Assembly: GCF_003123725.1 (NCBI RefSeq)
Contig: NZ_QETA01000001.1
Span: 558,001-622,000, forward strand
Origin: Corticimicrobacter populi
Lineage (GTDB): Bacteria; Pseudomonadota; Gammaproteobacteria; Burkholderiales; Burkholderiaceae_B
DNA: 64,000 nt
Direction: 5' to 3'
Position numbers and translations under genes: made by a program. Position 1 is the stretch's first letter; every line of letters starts with the position of its first letter. A model generated the notes under the pieces. That model searched no databases, had not been told where the DNA came from, and worked only from the letters and a program-made list of their open reading frames with translations. This document shows positions 54,140 through 64,000 of this stretch, piece by piece.

Positions 54140-54445
54140 GGCAGGGGTATGCGGCAGTATGATGAGCCGTTCGCAAGGGTGGTGCGATGCGGGCCGGGTG
54201 CGCTCCATCGGGGCGCTGTATCGCTTGTGGCGACGATGGCATTATGCCCGCGTCGCAGTCGATGCGCCAGAAGGGCGACTCCGGGTGTGCGAAAGCGCAA
54301 CTTTTCCGTAATGATATCGACAGCCCAGCCATGCTTTGCGATGCAGTCTTATACAAGACATTCGCCAGAAATCGGGTAGAATGGAAAGCTGACTCCAATA
54401 CCAAAACCGATTTTCAATCAAACCACCGACGCTACCGGAGTATCC
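54140..54445. other. Intergenic region between YitT gene and icd
   Basis: This 306-base gap separates the divergent YitT and icd starts. A TAGAAT (54377-54382) about 60 bases before icd is a plausible -10 element, with only a weak -35 16-17 bases upstream. No gene or strong repeat is seen. Confidence 0.4.
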
Positions 54446-55702
<1,257 letters not shown>

Positions 55703-55741
55703 TTCATGCGGTGGACGCAGGTCGTCCACCTGCCGTGAAGC

Positions 55742-55773
55742 AAGCCCCTGCAGTCATGCTGCAGGGGCTTTTT
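55742..55773 (+). terminator. Intrinsic terminator of icd
   Basis: AAGCCCCTGCAG / CTGCAGGGGCTT with a five-base loop TCATG, ending in a run of five T residues; a 12-bp perfect stem. Confidence 0.92.
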
Positions 55774-55846
55774 ATCGTCCGGCTCTTACATTAAAAGCAT
55801 CCCATGAGAGTCGTGCGGGCGCGCCACGACAAGCGTGGGACGTGTG

Positions 55847-56185
55847 TTATTGCTTGAAGTGATCCTTCTTGCGCGGCTTGGGAGGCGGTAAGGCTCGTTC
55901 GGTCGCCTCCAGCAACGGTATCAGCCAGTGACGATCTTCCCAGTTGTCTGCCGGGATCAGCAGGTGCGGCCGGGCACCGGGGTAGGGGAAGCCTTCTGCT
56001 GCGTCCGGCGCAAGCTGCCTGCCGGCTGCGGTGATTTTCAGGTAGAACTCGTCGTTGCACACGAAGCCGATGGGCTTGCCGGACAGGTAGATGCAGTACT
56101 CGCCGAACATTCTCCGGCTGGAGAGGTCCTCCAGGGAACCGAGCTGGTCGAGCAGGAAATCGATGGTGGAGCGGGATGTCGCCAT
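55847..56185 (-). CDS. TfoX/Sxy N-terminal domain protein
   Basis: 112 residues. The fold signature of the TfoX N-terminal domain is present: LSSRRMFGEYCIYLSGKPIGFVCNDEFYLK and PHLLIPADNWEDRHWL. Full-length TfoX/Sxy activates competence genes with CRP, but many single-domain members are of unknown role, so competence control is only a possibility. It ends in a lysine-rich tail. It is convergent with icd. Confidence 0.85.
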   Translation of the reverse strand: MATSRSTIDFLLDQLGSLEDLSSRRMFGEYCIYLSGKPIGFVCNDEFYLKITAAGRQLAPDAAEGFPYPGARPHLLIPADNWEDRHWLIPLLEATERALPPPKPRKKDHFKQ

Positions 56186-56286
56186 GTCAGGACCCGTCTT
56201 GATGGGATGTTGCGCGTGTGCTCATATATGTACTGTACTCCTGCAGCCCAGGAGAAAATATCGGTTTTGCAGGCAGGGCAGGCGCA

Positions 56287-57252
56287 ATGCAACTCAGGGT
56301 GGTACTGGAAAAATATCAGATCGGGCTTTATTTCCTGGCCGTGCTGGCAGGGGCGGGATTCGGGCGGCTGATGCCGTTCGCCGTGGACTGGGCTGCCGCT
56401 ATTACGCCAGCCCTGGCCTGCATGCTGTACTTGACCTTCCTGCAGGTGCCGGTGGCGGAACTGGGCACGGCATTCAGGCAGCGGCGTTTTCTGGCTGTAC
56501 TGCTGGCGGTCAATTTCATTCTGGTGCCGATTCTGGTGGCTGCTCTGCTGCATTGGGCTCCGGCCGATCCGTTGTTGCGCCTGGGAATGCTCTTCGTGCT
56601 GCTGACCCCCTGCATCGATTATGTGGTGACCTTTGCTCATCTGGGGCGGGCGGATGCCCGCCTGCTGCTGGCGAGTACACCAGTGCTGCTGCTGGTGCAG
56701 ATGCTGGCCCTGCCGCTGTACCTGCGCCTGTTCCTGGGGGAGGAGGCCGCGCAATGGGTGCACCCCGGACCGTTCGTGGATGCGTTCATCTGGATGATTC
56801 TGGTGCCCGCCGCACTGGCTGGTCTGACTCAGGCATTGGCACGGCGTCATCGCGGTGCCTTGGCCGTGGCTGACGGATTGGCGCTGCTGTGTGTCCCGGC
56901 GACGGCGCTGGTACTGCTGGTGGTAGTGGCGGCCGTGATGCCGTCGCTGCGCAGCATGCCGGCCATGGCCTGGTCGGTCGTACCGCTTTATCTGCTGTAT
57001 GCCCTGGTCGCGCCAGTCGTGGGCTGGTGGCTGGCCCGATGGTGTGGCCTGAAAGCCATGGCCGGGCGGGCCGTGGCCTTCAGCGCCGGTACGCGAAATT
57101 CATTGGTGGTATTGCCGCTGGCGCTGTCAGTGCCGGGTGCGATGCCGCTGTTGCCTGCGGTCATCGTGCTCCAGACGCTGGTCGAGTTGCTGGCCGAGCT
57201 GCTTTACATCCGTGTGTTGCCGCGCTGGGGCGCGTCAGGCAAGGCGGTGTGA
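56287..57252 (+). CDS. BASS/arsenite-permease-like (bile acid:Na+ symporter superfamily) transporter
   Basis: 321 residues from ATG 56287, about ten membrane helices. The segments MLFVLLTPCIDYVVTFAHL and FSAGTRNSLVVLPLALSVP are characteristic of the bacterial branch often labelled arsenic resistance protein (ACR3-like) within the BASS superfamily. No ars regulator or reductase is nearby, so arsenite export is unproven; an organic anion is equally possible. Its last 18 bases overlap the convergent MFS gene. Confidence 0.8.
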   Translation: MQLRVVLEKYQIGLYFLAVLAGAGFGRLMPFAVDWAAAITPALACMLYLTFLQVPVAELGTAFRQRRFLAVLLAVNFILVPILVAALLHWAPADPLLRLGMLFVLLTPCIDYVVTFAHLGRADARLLLASTPVLLLVQMLALPLYLRLFLGEEAAQWVHPGPFVDAFIWMILVPAALAGLTQALARRHRGALAVADGLALLCVPATALVLLVVVAAVMPSLRSMPAMAWSVVPLYLLYALVAPVVGWWLARWCGLKAMAGRAVAFSAGTRNSLVVLPLALSVPGAMPLLPAVIVLQTLVELLAELLYIRVLPRWGASGKAV

Positions 57253-58461
57253 CGGCAGTTTCAGGAAAAATGAACCGGCCAGCGTCAGCAGGGCGAAAAT
57301 GGCCCCTGCACTGAACGTGGCCACCGAACCCCAGCTATCCCACAGCAAGCCCGCCAGCAGGTTGCCGAACAGTACGGCCAGCCCGGTGCTCAGGTTGAAC
57401 AGCCCGAAAGCCGTGCCGCGCAGGTTGGTGGGGGCCACATCGGCCACCAGCGTCGCCAGCACACCCTGGGAAAAGCCCATGTGCAGGCCCCACAGGCCCA
57501 GAGCCAGCGCCAGCATCACGAGGTTGCCGGGCCAGAGCGCCAGCAGCACATTGGCGGCAGCCAGAAAGACCAGACTCAGCGGCAGCATGGCGTGTCGCCC
57601 CAGACGATCCGACAGGCGGCCGACAGGATAGGCCACGGCGCTGTAGACCAGGTGCATACCCAGGATGACCAGCGGTGCCCAGGTCAGGGCAATGCCGCTT
57701 TCGTGGGCGCGCAGCAGCAGAAAGGCTTCGCTGAAGCGGGCCGCGCCCAGCAGGGCAGCCAGGGCGATCAGTGTCCAGAAGGCCTGTCCGAGCCTGCGCG
57801 CGGCATACCAGTCGATGGGGGGCTTGCCCGGTTTGTCCGGCGTGATGCGATCGGGTTCGCGTACGCCCAGCAGCAGGACGCATACCGCCAGCGTCGCCGG
57901 AATGACGGCGAGCCAGAACAGCAGGCGGAAGTTGTCCTGGCTGGCGAACAGGACCAGCACGGCAATCAGCGGGCCAATGACGCCCCCCAGGCTGTCCATC
58001 GATTTGCGCAGGCCGAAGCAGGCTCCTCGGATGGCAGCAGGCGAGGCATCGGCCAGCAATGCATCACGCGGTGCGCTGCGGATACCCTTGCCGATGCGAT
58101 CCAGGAATTTGCCGCAGGCGATGCCGAAGATGCTTTCTGCCAGGGGAAAAAACAGTTTGGACAGGGCGGCCAGGCCATAGCCGAAGCTGACCAGCCCTTT
58201 GCGCGAGCGCCAGCGGTCGGACAGGATGCCGGCTCCCAGGCGGACGACCATGGCGATGACCACCGATACGCCTTCCAGCAGTCCGATCAGGATGGCCGGT
58301 GCGCCCATGCTGCCCACCAGGAACAGGGGCAGCATGGTCTGGACCATTTCGCTGGAGATGTCCATGAGCAGGCTGACCCAGCCCAGCGCCCAGACGGTAC
58401 GAGGTATGGACGGGCGTTCGGTGTTGGCACTGGTCGGGCGCGAGGACGACGGAGAGGACAT
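57235..58461 (-). CDS. Major facilitator superfamily transporter
   Basis: About 408 residues from ATG 58461; ATG 58509 in the same frame is an alternative, and neither has a good ribosome site. Twelve helices are predicted, with the MFS loop-2/3 motif in AGILSDRWRSRKGLVSFGYG and a related repeat GRLSDRLGRHAMLP in the second half. DRIGKGIRSAPRDALLADA is typical of a little-studied bacterial MFS group. Substrate unknown. It is divergent from the TorR-like gene. Confidence 0.85.
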   Translation of the reverse strand: MSSPSSSRPTSANTERPSIPRTVWALGWVSLLMDISSEMVQTMLPLFLVGSMGAPAILIGLLEGVSVVIAMVVRLGAGILSDRWRSRKGLVSFGYGLAALSKLFFPLAESIFGIACGKFLDRIGKGIRSAPRDALLADASPAAIRGACFGLRKSMDSLGGVIGPLIAVLVLFASQDNFRLLFWLAVIPATLAVCVLLLGVREPDRITPDKPGKPPIDWYAARRLGQAFWTLIALAALLGAARFSEAFLLLRAHESGIALTWAPLVILGMHLVYSAVAYPVGRLSDRLGRHAMLPLSLVFLAAANVLLALWPGNLVMLALALGLWGLHMGFSQGVLATLVADVAPTNLRGTAFGLFNLSTGLAVLFGNLLAGLLWDSWGSVATFSAGAIFALLTLAGSFFLKLPSHRLA

Positions 58462-58653
58462 GGGTGAATGCGGAGCAAGGGGGAGAGGCTGCCTCTGCGG
58501 GCATGCCATATGGTCATGACTACCGATTGCCAGATGGACCTTGATGCGTTGCTAGTGTAGCGGTTGAATGAAAAGATATTGATTTTCCACAATATTGAAA
58601 GGGGAATTCGGCCTAGAATACAAATCTGTCGGACAGCATGCGGAAGCAGGACT

Positions 58654-59403
58654 ATGACTCACTACCCGTTTCCATCCTCCAGCCAGATGACGGGGGCTGG
58701 CACCATCCTGATCGTGGACGACGATCTGGTGATACAGCAGCGGTTGCTGGCCTATTTTTCTCAGGAAGGCTATCGCACGCTGCTGGCCGACGAGGGCGAG
58801 GCCATGTGGCGCATCTTGCAAGCCGAATCGGTATCACTGGTGCTGCTCGATATCAATCTTCCCGGTCGCGACGGTATCTCGCTGGCTCGCGAATTGCGGG
58901 CACAGCATCCCGCCATCGGCATCATCCTGGTGACCGGTCGTACCGACGAGGTCGATACCATCGTCGGGCTGGAAGTCGGTGCCGACGATTACGTGACCAA
59001 GCCTTTCAATCCCCGGGTGCTGCTGGCACGTGCCAAGAGCCTGTTGCGCCGTGCCTGTGGTCCGTTTGACGCGGCTGGGGATGTGCCTCGCATCTGCTTT
59101 GCCGGTTGGCAGCTCGATATGGTGCGGCGGCGACTCTATGCACACGATGGCAGCGAAGTGACCCTGACGCGCGGTGAATTCGATCTGCTCAGCGCACTGG
59201 CACAGCATCCGGATGCGGTCATGGATCGCGAACGCCTGACGCGTGTCATCAGCGGCAGTGATTGGCATCCCGCCGATCGTACGGTGGACGTGCTGATCCG
59301 CCGCCTGCGTGCCAAGCTCGATACGGCGGGGGGCGAAGCCTCGTTGATCGCGACGGTGCGGGGCGAAGGTTACCGGCTGTCTGCCGAGGTCAGGCCGGCT
59401 TGA
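58654..59403 (+). CDS. torR: OmpR-family response regulator, TorR-like
   Basis: 249 residues from ATG 58654 (AGGA upstream). The receiver domain has acidic residues in IVDDD, the phospho-acceptor D66 in LVLLDINLP and the lysine in YVTKPF. A C-terminal winged helix (about 150-245) includes LTRGEFDLLSAL and RTVDVLIRRLRAKL. Resemblance to TorR is strong, for example GIILVTGRTDEVDTIVGLEVGADDYVTKP. TorR activates trimethylamine N-oxide reductase genes. It is convergent with the cognate kinase gene, overlapping it by 34 bases. Confidence 0.85.
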   Translation: MTHYPFPSSSQMTGAGTILIVDDDLVIQQRLLAYFSQEGYRTLLADEGEAMWRILQAESVSLVLLDINLPGRDGISLARELRAQHPAIGIILVTGRTDEVDTIVGLEVGADDYVTKPFNPRVLLARAKSLLRRACGPFDAAGDVPRICFAGWQLDMVRRRLYAHDGSEVTLTRGEFDLLSALAQHPDAVMDRERLTRVISGSDWHPADRTVDVLIRRLRAKLDTAGGEASLIATVRGEGYRLSAEVRPA

Positions 59404-62387
59404 AGGCAGGCCTGATGCAGCGCCTGTCGGGCCTGCTGCATGGCGACCAACAAGGTATGTACTGCTGTTGGCCAGTCCTGCGGTAGCGGGGCAGGCGGTT
59501 TCTGTTCGGTAAGCATGTTTTCTACCTGACGCGCATGGTGGGCAAGCTGCGCCAGTCCCAGGTTGCCGGCTGCGCTGCGCAGGCGATGGGCCAGTCGTGC
59601 ACAGGCTGCAGGGTCCGTTGCGGCCAGAGCCTGCTCCAGGCTGGCGTGTAATTCACGGTCCTGCTGCTGGTAGGCTGCGACGATGGCCTGGACGGCAGCA
59701 GGACCGAGCAGGCTGCATTCTTCGGCAAGGAAAGCGCCGGGATCATCCTGTTCAGCGCCGGTGGGCGTGAGGATGTCCGGGTGGGGCAGTTTACTTGCAT
59801 CCTGGCCCGCGTCCTGTATGGAAGAGGGGGAGGCCGTTCCAGGCGCATTCTGCACTTTAGCCAGTGCCTCGATCAATGCCATCAATTGCCGGCGTTCAAA
59901 AGGTTTGGCCAGATAGGCATCGGCACCGGTCTGCAGCCACGCTGCACCACCGTCCTGGCTGGCATGCGCGGACATCAGCGCTACGGGCAGGTTTTTCTGG
60001 CCGGGCAGGGTGCGCAGCCGATGCATCAACGTGTTGCCCTGGGTGTCGGGCAGATGGATATCGATCAATGCCATGTCCACGGGATGTGTGGAAAATGTCG
60101 CCAGCGCTTCGCCACCCGTGGCTGCAGCGGTGACCTGATGCCCCAGTCTGGACAACATGTGTTGCAGCACCATGCGCGTGACGGCATCGTCTTCGACGAC
60201 CAGGATACGGAGGGACACCGTCGCGGCATCAACGGCGGGCAAGGTAGATTCGGCTGCATCCGCCTGGATCTCCATGCCTGCCTCGAAATCCAGCAGGAAC
60301 GTGACACAGGTGCCATGGCCTGGCCGGCTCTGGATCGAGATCTGACCGCCCATGGCTTGGACCAGACGGCGGCAGATCGACAGACCCAGGCCGGTACCGC
60401 CCTGGCGCTCGGGCAGATGGGCGTGCGCCTGCACGAAGGGTTCGAATACGCTTTCAATCTGTTCGGCAGGAATGCCGATACCGCTGTCGCTGACCTGGAA
60501 TTGCAGATGCTCGCGCTGTGAGCAGTCGGTGTCGGGTTGGCGACAGACGCTGATCTCGACTGCGCCTTCCTGGGTGAACTTGATGGCATTGCCCACCAGA
60601 TTGAGCAGTATCTGACTCAGCTTGCGGCGGTCGCCGTGCAGCATGGGCCGGATATCGGCTGCGATATCCAGGGTCAGGGCCAGTCCCTGATTGCGTGCGC
60701 GGCTGCCCTGCACGGCAAAGACATCGTCGATGCAGCGCCGCAGCACAAAGGTTTCGGCATGCATGGCTGGGCGGCCGATGTCGAGCTGGGCGTACAGCAG
60801 CATGTCTTCCAGGGTATCCAGCAGCAGGGTGGCCGAGGTGCGTATCTGCCCTGCATATTGGGCCTGGGTCGTGGCAAGCGGTGTGTCCTGCAGCAGTTCC
60901 AGCGTGCCGAGTATGCCGCCCATGGGGGTGCGCAGTTCATGGCTGATGGTGCCGAGAAAGGCCGTCTTGGCACGGCTGGCCTGTTCGGCCTGGATACGCG
61001 CCTGCCTGTGCTCTGCCGTTTCATGCGCCAGGGCGAGGTTGCTGGCGCGCAGCTCGGCCGTGCGCTCGCCGACCTGACGTTCGAGCGTGGCGCGTTCGTG
61101 GCGCAGCTCGGTCGCCAGTTGATCTCGCTCGATTACCTTGTCACGCAGGGTGGACAGCGCCTGGGCCAGTTGTGCCAGTGCATCGTTGCCTTCGTGATGG
61201 ATGGGGGCCGAGTGCTGGCCATGTGCCAGGGCCAGCGTGGCGCTTTCGAGTTCGCGCAGGCGGGCGAAGGTGCGTTGCCGGCGCACCGCGTAAAGGCCAC
61301 CAACAGTCAGCAGCAACAGGCAGGCGGCGGTGATGGCGAAGGCGGTCATACCCGTGGCAGCGGCCTGGCGCGCCGAGTTGCCTGCGGCGATGGCCATTTC
61401 GCTGCCATGTTGCAGCAGGCGTCCGGCCAGCTGATCCAGCTTGCCGGTCTGGGCAAGCATCTCCTGTTGCAGGGCGTCGGATTGCTGGCGCAAGCCCAGT
61501 TCGCGGCCCATCAGTGTGTACAGGCCAGTCGGGCCGGTTGCGTCCTGGAGAGTGGTGGACAGGCGGCCTGCCTGTGTATGGTCGGATGGATCGGCAATGT
61601 CGCGCTGGCGCTTGCGTAGTAAGGCCAGACTAGTCGTGAAGGCCAGTCGGGATGTCTCCAGTGCTGTCTCGCTGTCGAGGCCTTCTACCTGCTCCAGTAG
61701 AGGGACAAGGCGATGGATGGCGAGTTGCATCTCTTGCATGCGCTCGATCCGGTCCAGGTCGATGTCGATGATATGGTCGTAGAGGTCGGCGACATTGCCA
61801 GCTGGCGCGGGGCCGCCATCGGCATGTTGCTGCAGGCCGGCCAGGATGGAGACCATGATCGCGACGGCATTGTCGGTCTGGGCACCGGCCAGCAGTCCCA
61901 GCTCCTGTAGCCGGGCCTGCAGGCGTGCGCTTTGTCGCTGGCGATCGGCACGCAGGTCCAGTCTCAGGCTGACGACCCGGTGCATCTCCTGGCTGGCATG
62001 TGCCAGCGCGGCATAGGTCTGTTGCAGATCGACTGCCAGAGTGCTGGCGATGCCAGCCTCGTCCAGGGTTTCGATGCTACCGCGCATTTGTGCCAGTTCG
62101 GTGGTGATGGCTGTATCGAGACGGGTGATTTCCTCGGCCGAACCGGCACGGGCAAGTTGTGGTGCCATCACGGCCAGGCGGGTGCTGCTTCGCACCAGCT
62201 CATGCAGGGCCAGGGTATCCGGCAGTACACGCTCGACGATTGCTTGCTGACTGTGGACGACCCGCTGGAAACTGTTCCAGCCGATGAGCGCGACCAGTAT
62301 CGTGCAGAGTGCGCTGGCGGCCAGGCCCAGGGCCAGCTTGCCGGGCAGGCTGCGATAGCGTTGCAGGAAAATCGGACGTAGCGGCAT
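59370..62387 (-). CDS. torS: Hybrid phosphorelay histidine kinase, TorS-like
   Basis: 1005 residues from ATG 62387. The first membrane helix is at about 18-38. It is followed by a long, mostly helical periplasmic sensor, a second helix (about 335-360) and HAMP. The kinase domain has H483 in ISHELRTPMGG, then N-, G1- and G2-boxes (LVGNAIKF, DSGIGIP, GGTGLGLSI). A receiver (about 725-845, aspartate in ALIDIHLP) and a C-terminal Hpt domain with H934 in RLAHRLRSAAGNLG follow. The order HK-REC-Hpt is that of TorS, which signals via a His-Asp-His-Asp relay to TorR. TorT, its periplasmic partner, is divergent next door. Confidence 0.9.
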   Translation of the reverse strand: MPLRPIFLQRYRSLPGKLALGLAASALCTILVALIGWNSFQRVVHSQQAIVERVLPDTLALHELVRSSTRLAVMAPQLARAGSAEEITRLDTAITTELAQMRGSIETLDEAGIASTLAVDLQQTYAALAHASQEMHRVVSLRLDLRADRQRQSARLQARLQELGLLAGAQTDNAVAIMVSILAGLQQHADGGPAPAGNVADLYDHIIDIDLDRIERMQEMQLAIHRLVPLLEQVEGLDSETALETSRLAFTTSLALLRKRQRDIADPSDHTQAGRLSTTLQDATGPTGLYTLMGRELGLRQQSDALQQEMLAQTGKLDQLAGRLLQHGSEMAIAAGNSARQAAATGMTAFAITAACLLLLTVGGLYAVRRQRTFARLRELESATLALAHGQHSAPIHHEGNDALAQLAQALSTLRDKVIERDQLATELRHERATLERQVGERTAELRASNLALAHETAEHRQARIQAEQASRAKTAFLGTISHELRTPMGGILGTLELLQDTPLATTQAQYAGQIRTSATLLLDTLEDMLLYAQLDIGRPAMHAETFVLRRCIDDVFAVQGSRARNQGLALTLDIAADIRPMLHGDRRKLSQILLNLVGNAIKFTQEGAVEISVCRQPDTDCSQREHLQFQVSDSGIGIPAEQIESVFEPFVQAHAHLPERQGGTGLGLSICRRLVQAMGGQISIQSRPGHGTCVTFLLDFEAGMEIQADAAESTLPAVDAATVSLRILVVEDDAVTRMVLQHMLSRLGHQVTAAATGGEALATFSTHPVDMALIDIHLPDTQGNTLMHRLRTLPGQKNLPVALMSAHASQDGGAAWLQTGADAYLAKPFERRQLMALIEALAKVQNAPGTASPSSIQDAGQDASKLPHPDILTPTGAEQDDPGAFLAEECSLLGPAAVQAIVAAYQQQDRELHASLEQALAATDPAACARLAHRLRSAAGNLGLAQLAHHARQVENMLTEQKPPAPLPQDWPTAVHTLLVAMQQARQALHQACLQAGLTSADSR

Positions 62388-62438
62388 GGATGAGAGCGTC
62401 TGGCCGTTGATGCGGTCGACGCGGTATGCTTGGCGACC

Positions 62439-63617
62439 ATGAAACACAAAGACACGATGCGCACATTCTACCCGCGTGCACGGCGACAGTGCCTGGCATG
62501 GCCGAGCCTGCGTTCGCTGTGGCGAGGCCGGCAGTGGCTGCTGGCAGCACTGGTGACATGCTGCGGCGGCATGTTGGCTCCCTCGACTGTAGCGCTGGCG
62601 GCGGATACGGAGCAGGCAGAGGCGTGGCCGCTCAGGCGCTGGCAGGGACAGGAGCACGACACGTCACCCGTGTTGTCGCAACGCCAGCCGGCCAGCCGGC
62701 CATGGCAGGTCTGTGCCATCTATCCACACCTCAAGGATGGCTACTGGCTGGCTGTCAATTACGGCATGATGGAGGAAGCAGCCCGGCTCGGCGTGGGGAT
62801 TTCGGTGGCTGGTGCCGGTGGCTACAACGACCTGGCCATGCAGCGCCGCCAGGTAGAGGCCTGCGCGGCAGATCCGCAGATTGATGGCATGTTGCTTGGC
62901 ACTGTGTCCTACGATGGGTTGGGCGATCTGTTGACATCTTATGCGGCCGCGCATCCTGTGGTGGCGCTGGTCAACGATGTCGGTGGGCAGGCTGTGCAGA
63001 GCCGGGTCGGCGTGCCGTGGTACGAGCTTGGACGTGAAACCGGCCAGTGGCTGGCGCGGCGTCACCCGGCCGGCAGCGGCCCGGTGACGGTCGCCTGGTT
63101 TTTGGGGCCGCGCGATGCCGGCTGGGTCCTGTTCCTGGACGCGGGTTTTCGGGATGCCATTGCCGGCAGTGATGTGACTCTGGCCACTGTGCAGTGGGGC
63201 GATACCGGCCGTTCCGTGCAGCGGCAACTGGTCGAGGACGTGCTTGATACCCATCCCGACCTGCGTTATCTGGTCGGCAACGCCGTCATGGCCGAAGTGG
63301 CCGTCAGTGAGTTACATCATCGCGGCTGGCAGGATCGTGTCGGCATCGTCTCCGCGTACATGACGCCCGGGGTCTATCGCAGCCTGGCGCGGGGCAGCAT
63401 CCTGGCGGCCGCCACGGATTTTCCGGTGCTGCAGGGCCGGCTGGCCGTGCAACAGATCCTGGCGCGGCTCGAAGGACGCCCGGCCGAACCTTATGTGGGG
63501 CCGGATGTGGCGCTGCTGGAGCGTGACCAGATACAGCGTTTTCCAGCCCAGTGGACAGTGCCGCCTGCGGGATTCAACCCGGTTTTCCAGGTCGAGCCGA
63601 TGTCAGGGCCGCAATGA
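62439..63617 (+). CDS. torT: Periplasmic TMAO-sensing protein, TorT-like
   Basis: About 392 residues from ATG 62439 (ATG 62457 possible). A basic start and a hydrophobic stretch (WLLAALVTCCGGMLAPSTVALAAD) form the signal sequence. The rest is a type I periplasmic-binding-protein fold. It matches TorT closely in segments such as CAIYPHLKDGYWLAVNYGMMEEA, GAGGYNDLAMQRRQVEAC, QSRVGVPWYELG and SAYMTPGVYRSLARGSILAAATD. TorT binds trimethylamine N-oxide and switches TorS. It is divergent from torS with 51 bases between starts, so they may share a control region. Confidence 0.88.
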   Translation: MKHKDTMRTFYPRARRQCLAWPSLRSLWRGRQWLLAALVTCCGGMLAPSTVALAADTEQAEAWPLRRWQGQEHDTSPVLSQRQPASRPWQVCAIYPHLKDGYWLAVNYGMMEEAARLGVGISVAGAGGYNDLAMQRRQVEACAADPQIDGMLLGTVSYDGLGDLLTSYAAAHPVVALVNDVGGQAVQSRVGVPWYELGRETGQWLARRHPAGSGPVTVAWFLGPRDAGWVLFLDAGFRDAIAGSDVTLATVQWGDTGRSVQRQLVEDVLDTHPDLRYLVGNAVMAEVAVSELHHRGWQDRVGIVSAYMTPGVYRSLARGSILAAATDFPVLQGRLAVQQILARLEGRPAEPYVGPDVALLERDQIQRFPAQWTVPPAGFNPVFQVEPMSGPQ

Positions 63618-63631
63618 GGGATACAGGAAAT

Positions 63632-64000
63632 ATGCAAGACTTGAATGTACAGAAACTCGATCACGCTTTTGTTGAACGCTTTGCGACGGATGTGTCGCTG
63701 AGGGCACAAGCCAGGGCCAGTGTGGTGAGCTGGCGCTGGGCGACGGAATCCATGGGGGTCGATATTCCATTCAGCCAGGCGCTGTATGGCGGGCCGCGTG
63801 CGCGCTGGCTGCGTGATGAATCGGCTGATCCAGACAACCATGTGCATCATGGCCTGGATGCTGCGGGCCGCATCGTCCTGGAGTGCGAACGCAATCGAGC
63901 AGAAACGGTCTGGCTGTATGGGGAAAACAGCAAGACGGGGGTGTCGTGGTATCTCGGTGAGGATTCCAGCAGTCTCAAGACCATCGATTTGTATCAATAC
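63632..64000 (+). CDS. Unrecognised protein, 5' part (runs off the window)
   Basis: From ATG 63632, with AGGA seven bases before, the frame is open for 123 codons to the last base of the window. It begins MQDLNVQKLDHAFVERFATD and continues through a central YGGPRARWLRDES and the glycine-containing GLDAAGRIVLECERNRAET. It has no signal peptide or membrane helix so far, and is rich in charged and aromatic residues. I do not recognise the family. It follows torT by 14 bases on the same strand, in the place where torC might be expected, but it does not look like a cytochrome. Confidence 0.65.
   Translation, partial: MQDLNVQKLDHAFVERFATDVSLRAQARASVVSWRWATESMGVDIPFSQALYGGPRARWLRDESADPDNHVHHGLDAAGRIVLECERNRAETVWLYGENSKTGVSWYLGEDSSSLKTIDLYQY

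Noticed and set aside
63491-63997. 168-codon minus-strand frame at the right edge
   Set aside because: It overlaps the torT 3' end and runs opposite an open frame with a good ribosome site; composition suggests a shadow.

Overview
The window looks like ordinary chromosome from a GC-rich betaproteobacterium of the order Burkholderiales, most likely an Alcaligenaceae-type organism. The clues are a phasin (polyhydroxyalkanoate granule protein), an alanine/lysine-rich histone H1-like protein, a BenE-type transporter, an AlgC-type sugar mutase and gene sets such as lptD-surA-rsmA, aat-bpt-pyrD and rplM-rpsI. This placement is inference from family content; no rRNA or tRNA gene is visible. I saw no insertion sequence, prophage or CRISPR array.

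Layout. 1-4.8 kb: outer-membrane assembly (lptD 3' part, surA), rsmA and a DAHP synthase. 4.8-6.5 kb (minus): folA, thyA, an OsmC-like protein. 6.5-7.1 kb: a gene-free stretch with a strong promoter and a perfect terminator about 140 bases apart, which I interpret as an unannotated small RNA with an anti-Shine-Dalgarno loop. 7.1-18.0 kb: a surface-polysaccharide locus (lipid-carrier sugar-phosphate transferase, TviB- and TviC-like UDP-HexNAc enzymes, a MurJ-like flippase, one GT4 glycosyltransferase and one 1157-residue protein made of three GT4 modules), closed by a convergent phosphomannomutase/phosphoglucomutase.

18-27.8 kb: envelope and housekeeping genes (BepA-like M48 protease, YheT-like hydrolase, small zinc-finger protein, azlCD, RhlE-like helicase, thioredoxin-like protein, EI24-like membrane protein, MoaB/CinA-like protein, IclR regulator, phasin). 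27.9-34.3 kb: an accessory-type stretch with a luciferase-like oxidoreductase, a frameshifted glutathione S-transferase, a divergent LysR regulator, a MocR regulator divergent from benE, and a glutamine amidotransferase-like protein. 34.3-39.4 kb (minus): an apparent five-gene operon S9 peptidase - Nudix - aat - bpt - pyrD. 39.5-47.6 kb: glycine-zipper lipoprotein, YggT, map, H1-like protein, gltX, a PatZ-like protein with a decayed synthetase part, and a carboxylesterase.

47.6-57.3 kb: darP/pmbA, an orphan TRAP binding protein, rplM-rpsI with a structured leader, an M23 endopeptidase, a DUF4168 protein, YitT, icd, a TfoX-like protein and a BASS transporter. 57.2-64 kb: an MFS transporter, then a complete TorR/TorS/TorT-type signalling set (response regulator, phosphorelay kinase, periplasmic sensor) without torCAD in view, and an unrecognised gene running off the right edge.

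The features most worth a second look are the small-RNA candidate, the triple glycosyltransferase, shared TGC-N3-GCA motifs at the phasin promoter and upstream of the small RNA, the frameshifted GST, and the dyad operators of the LysR and MocR loci.
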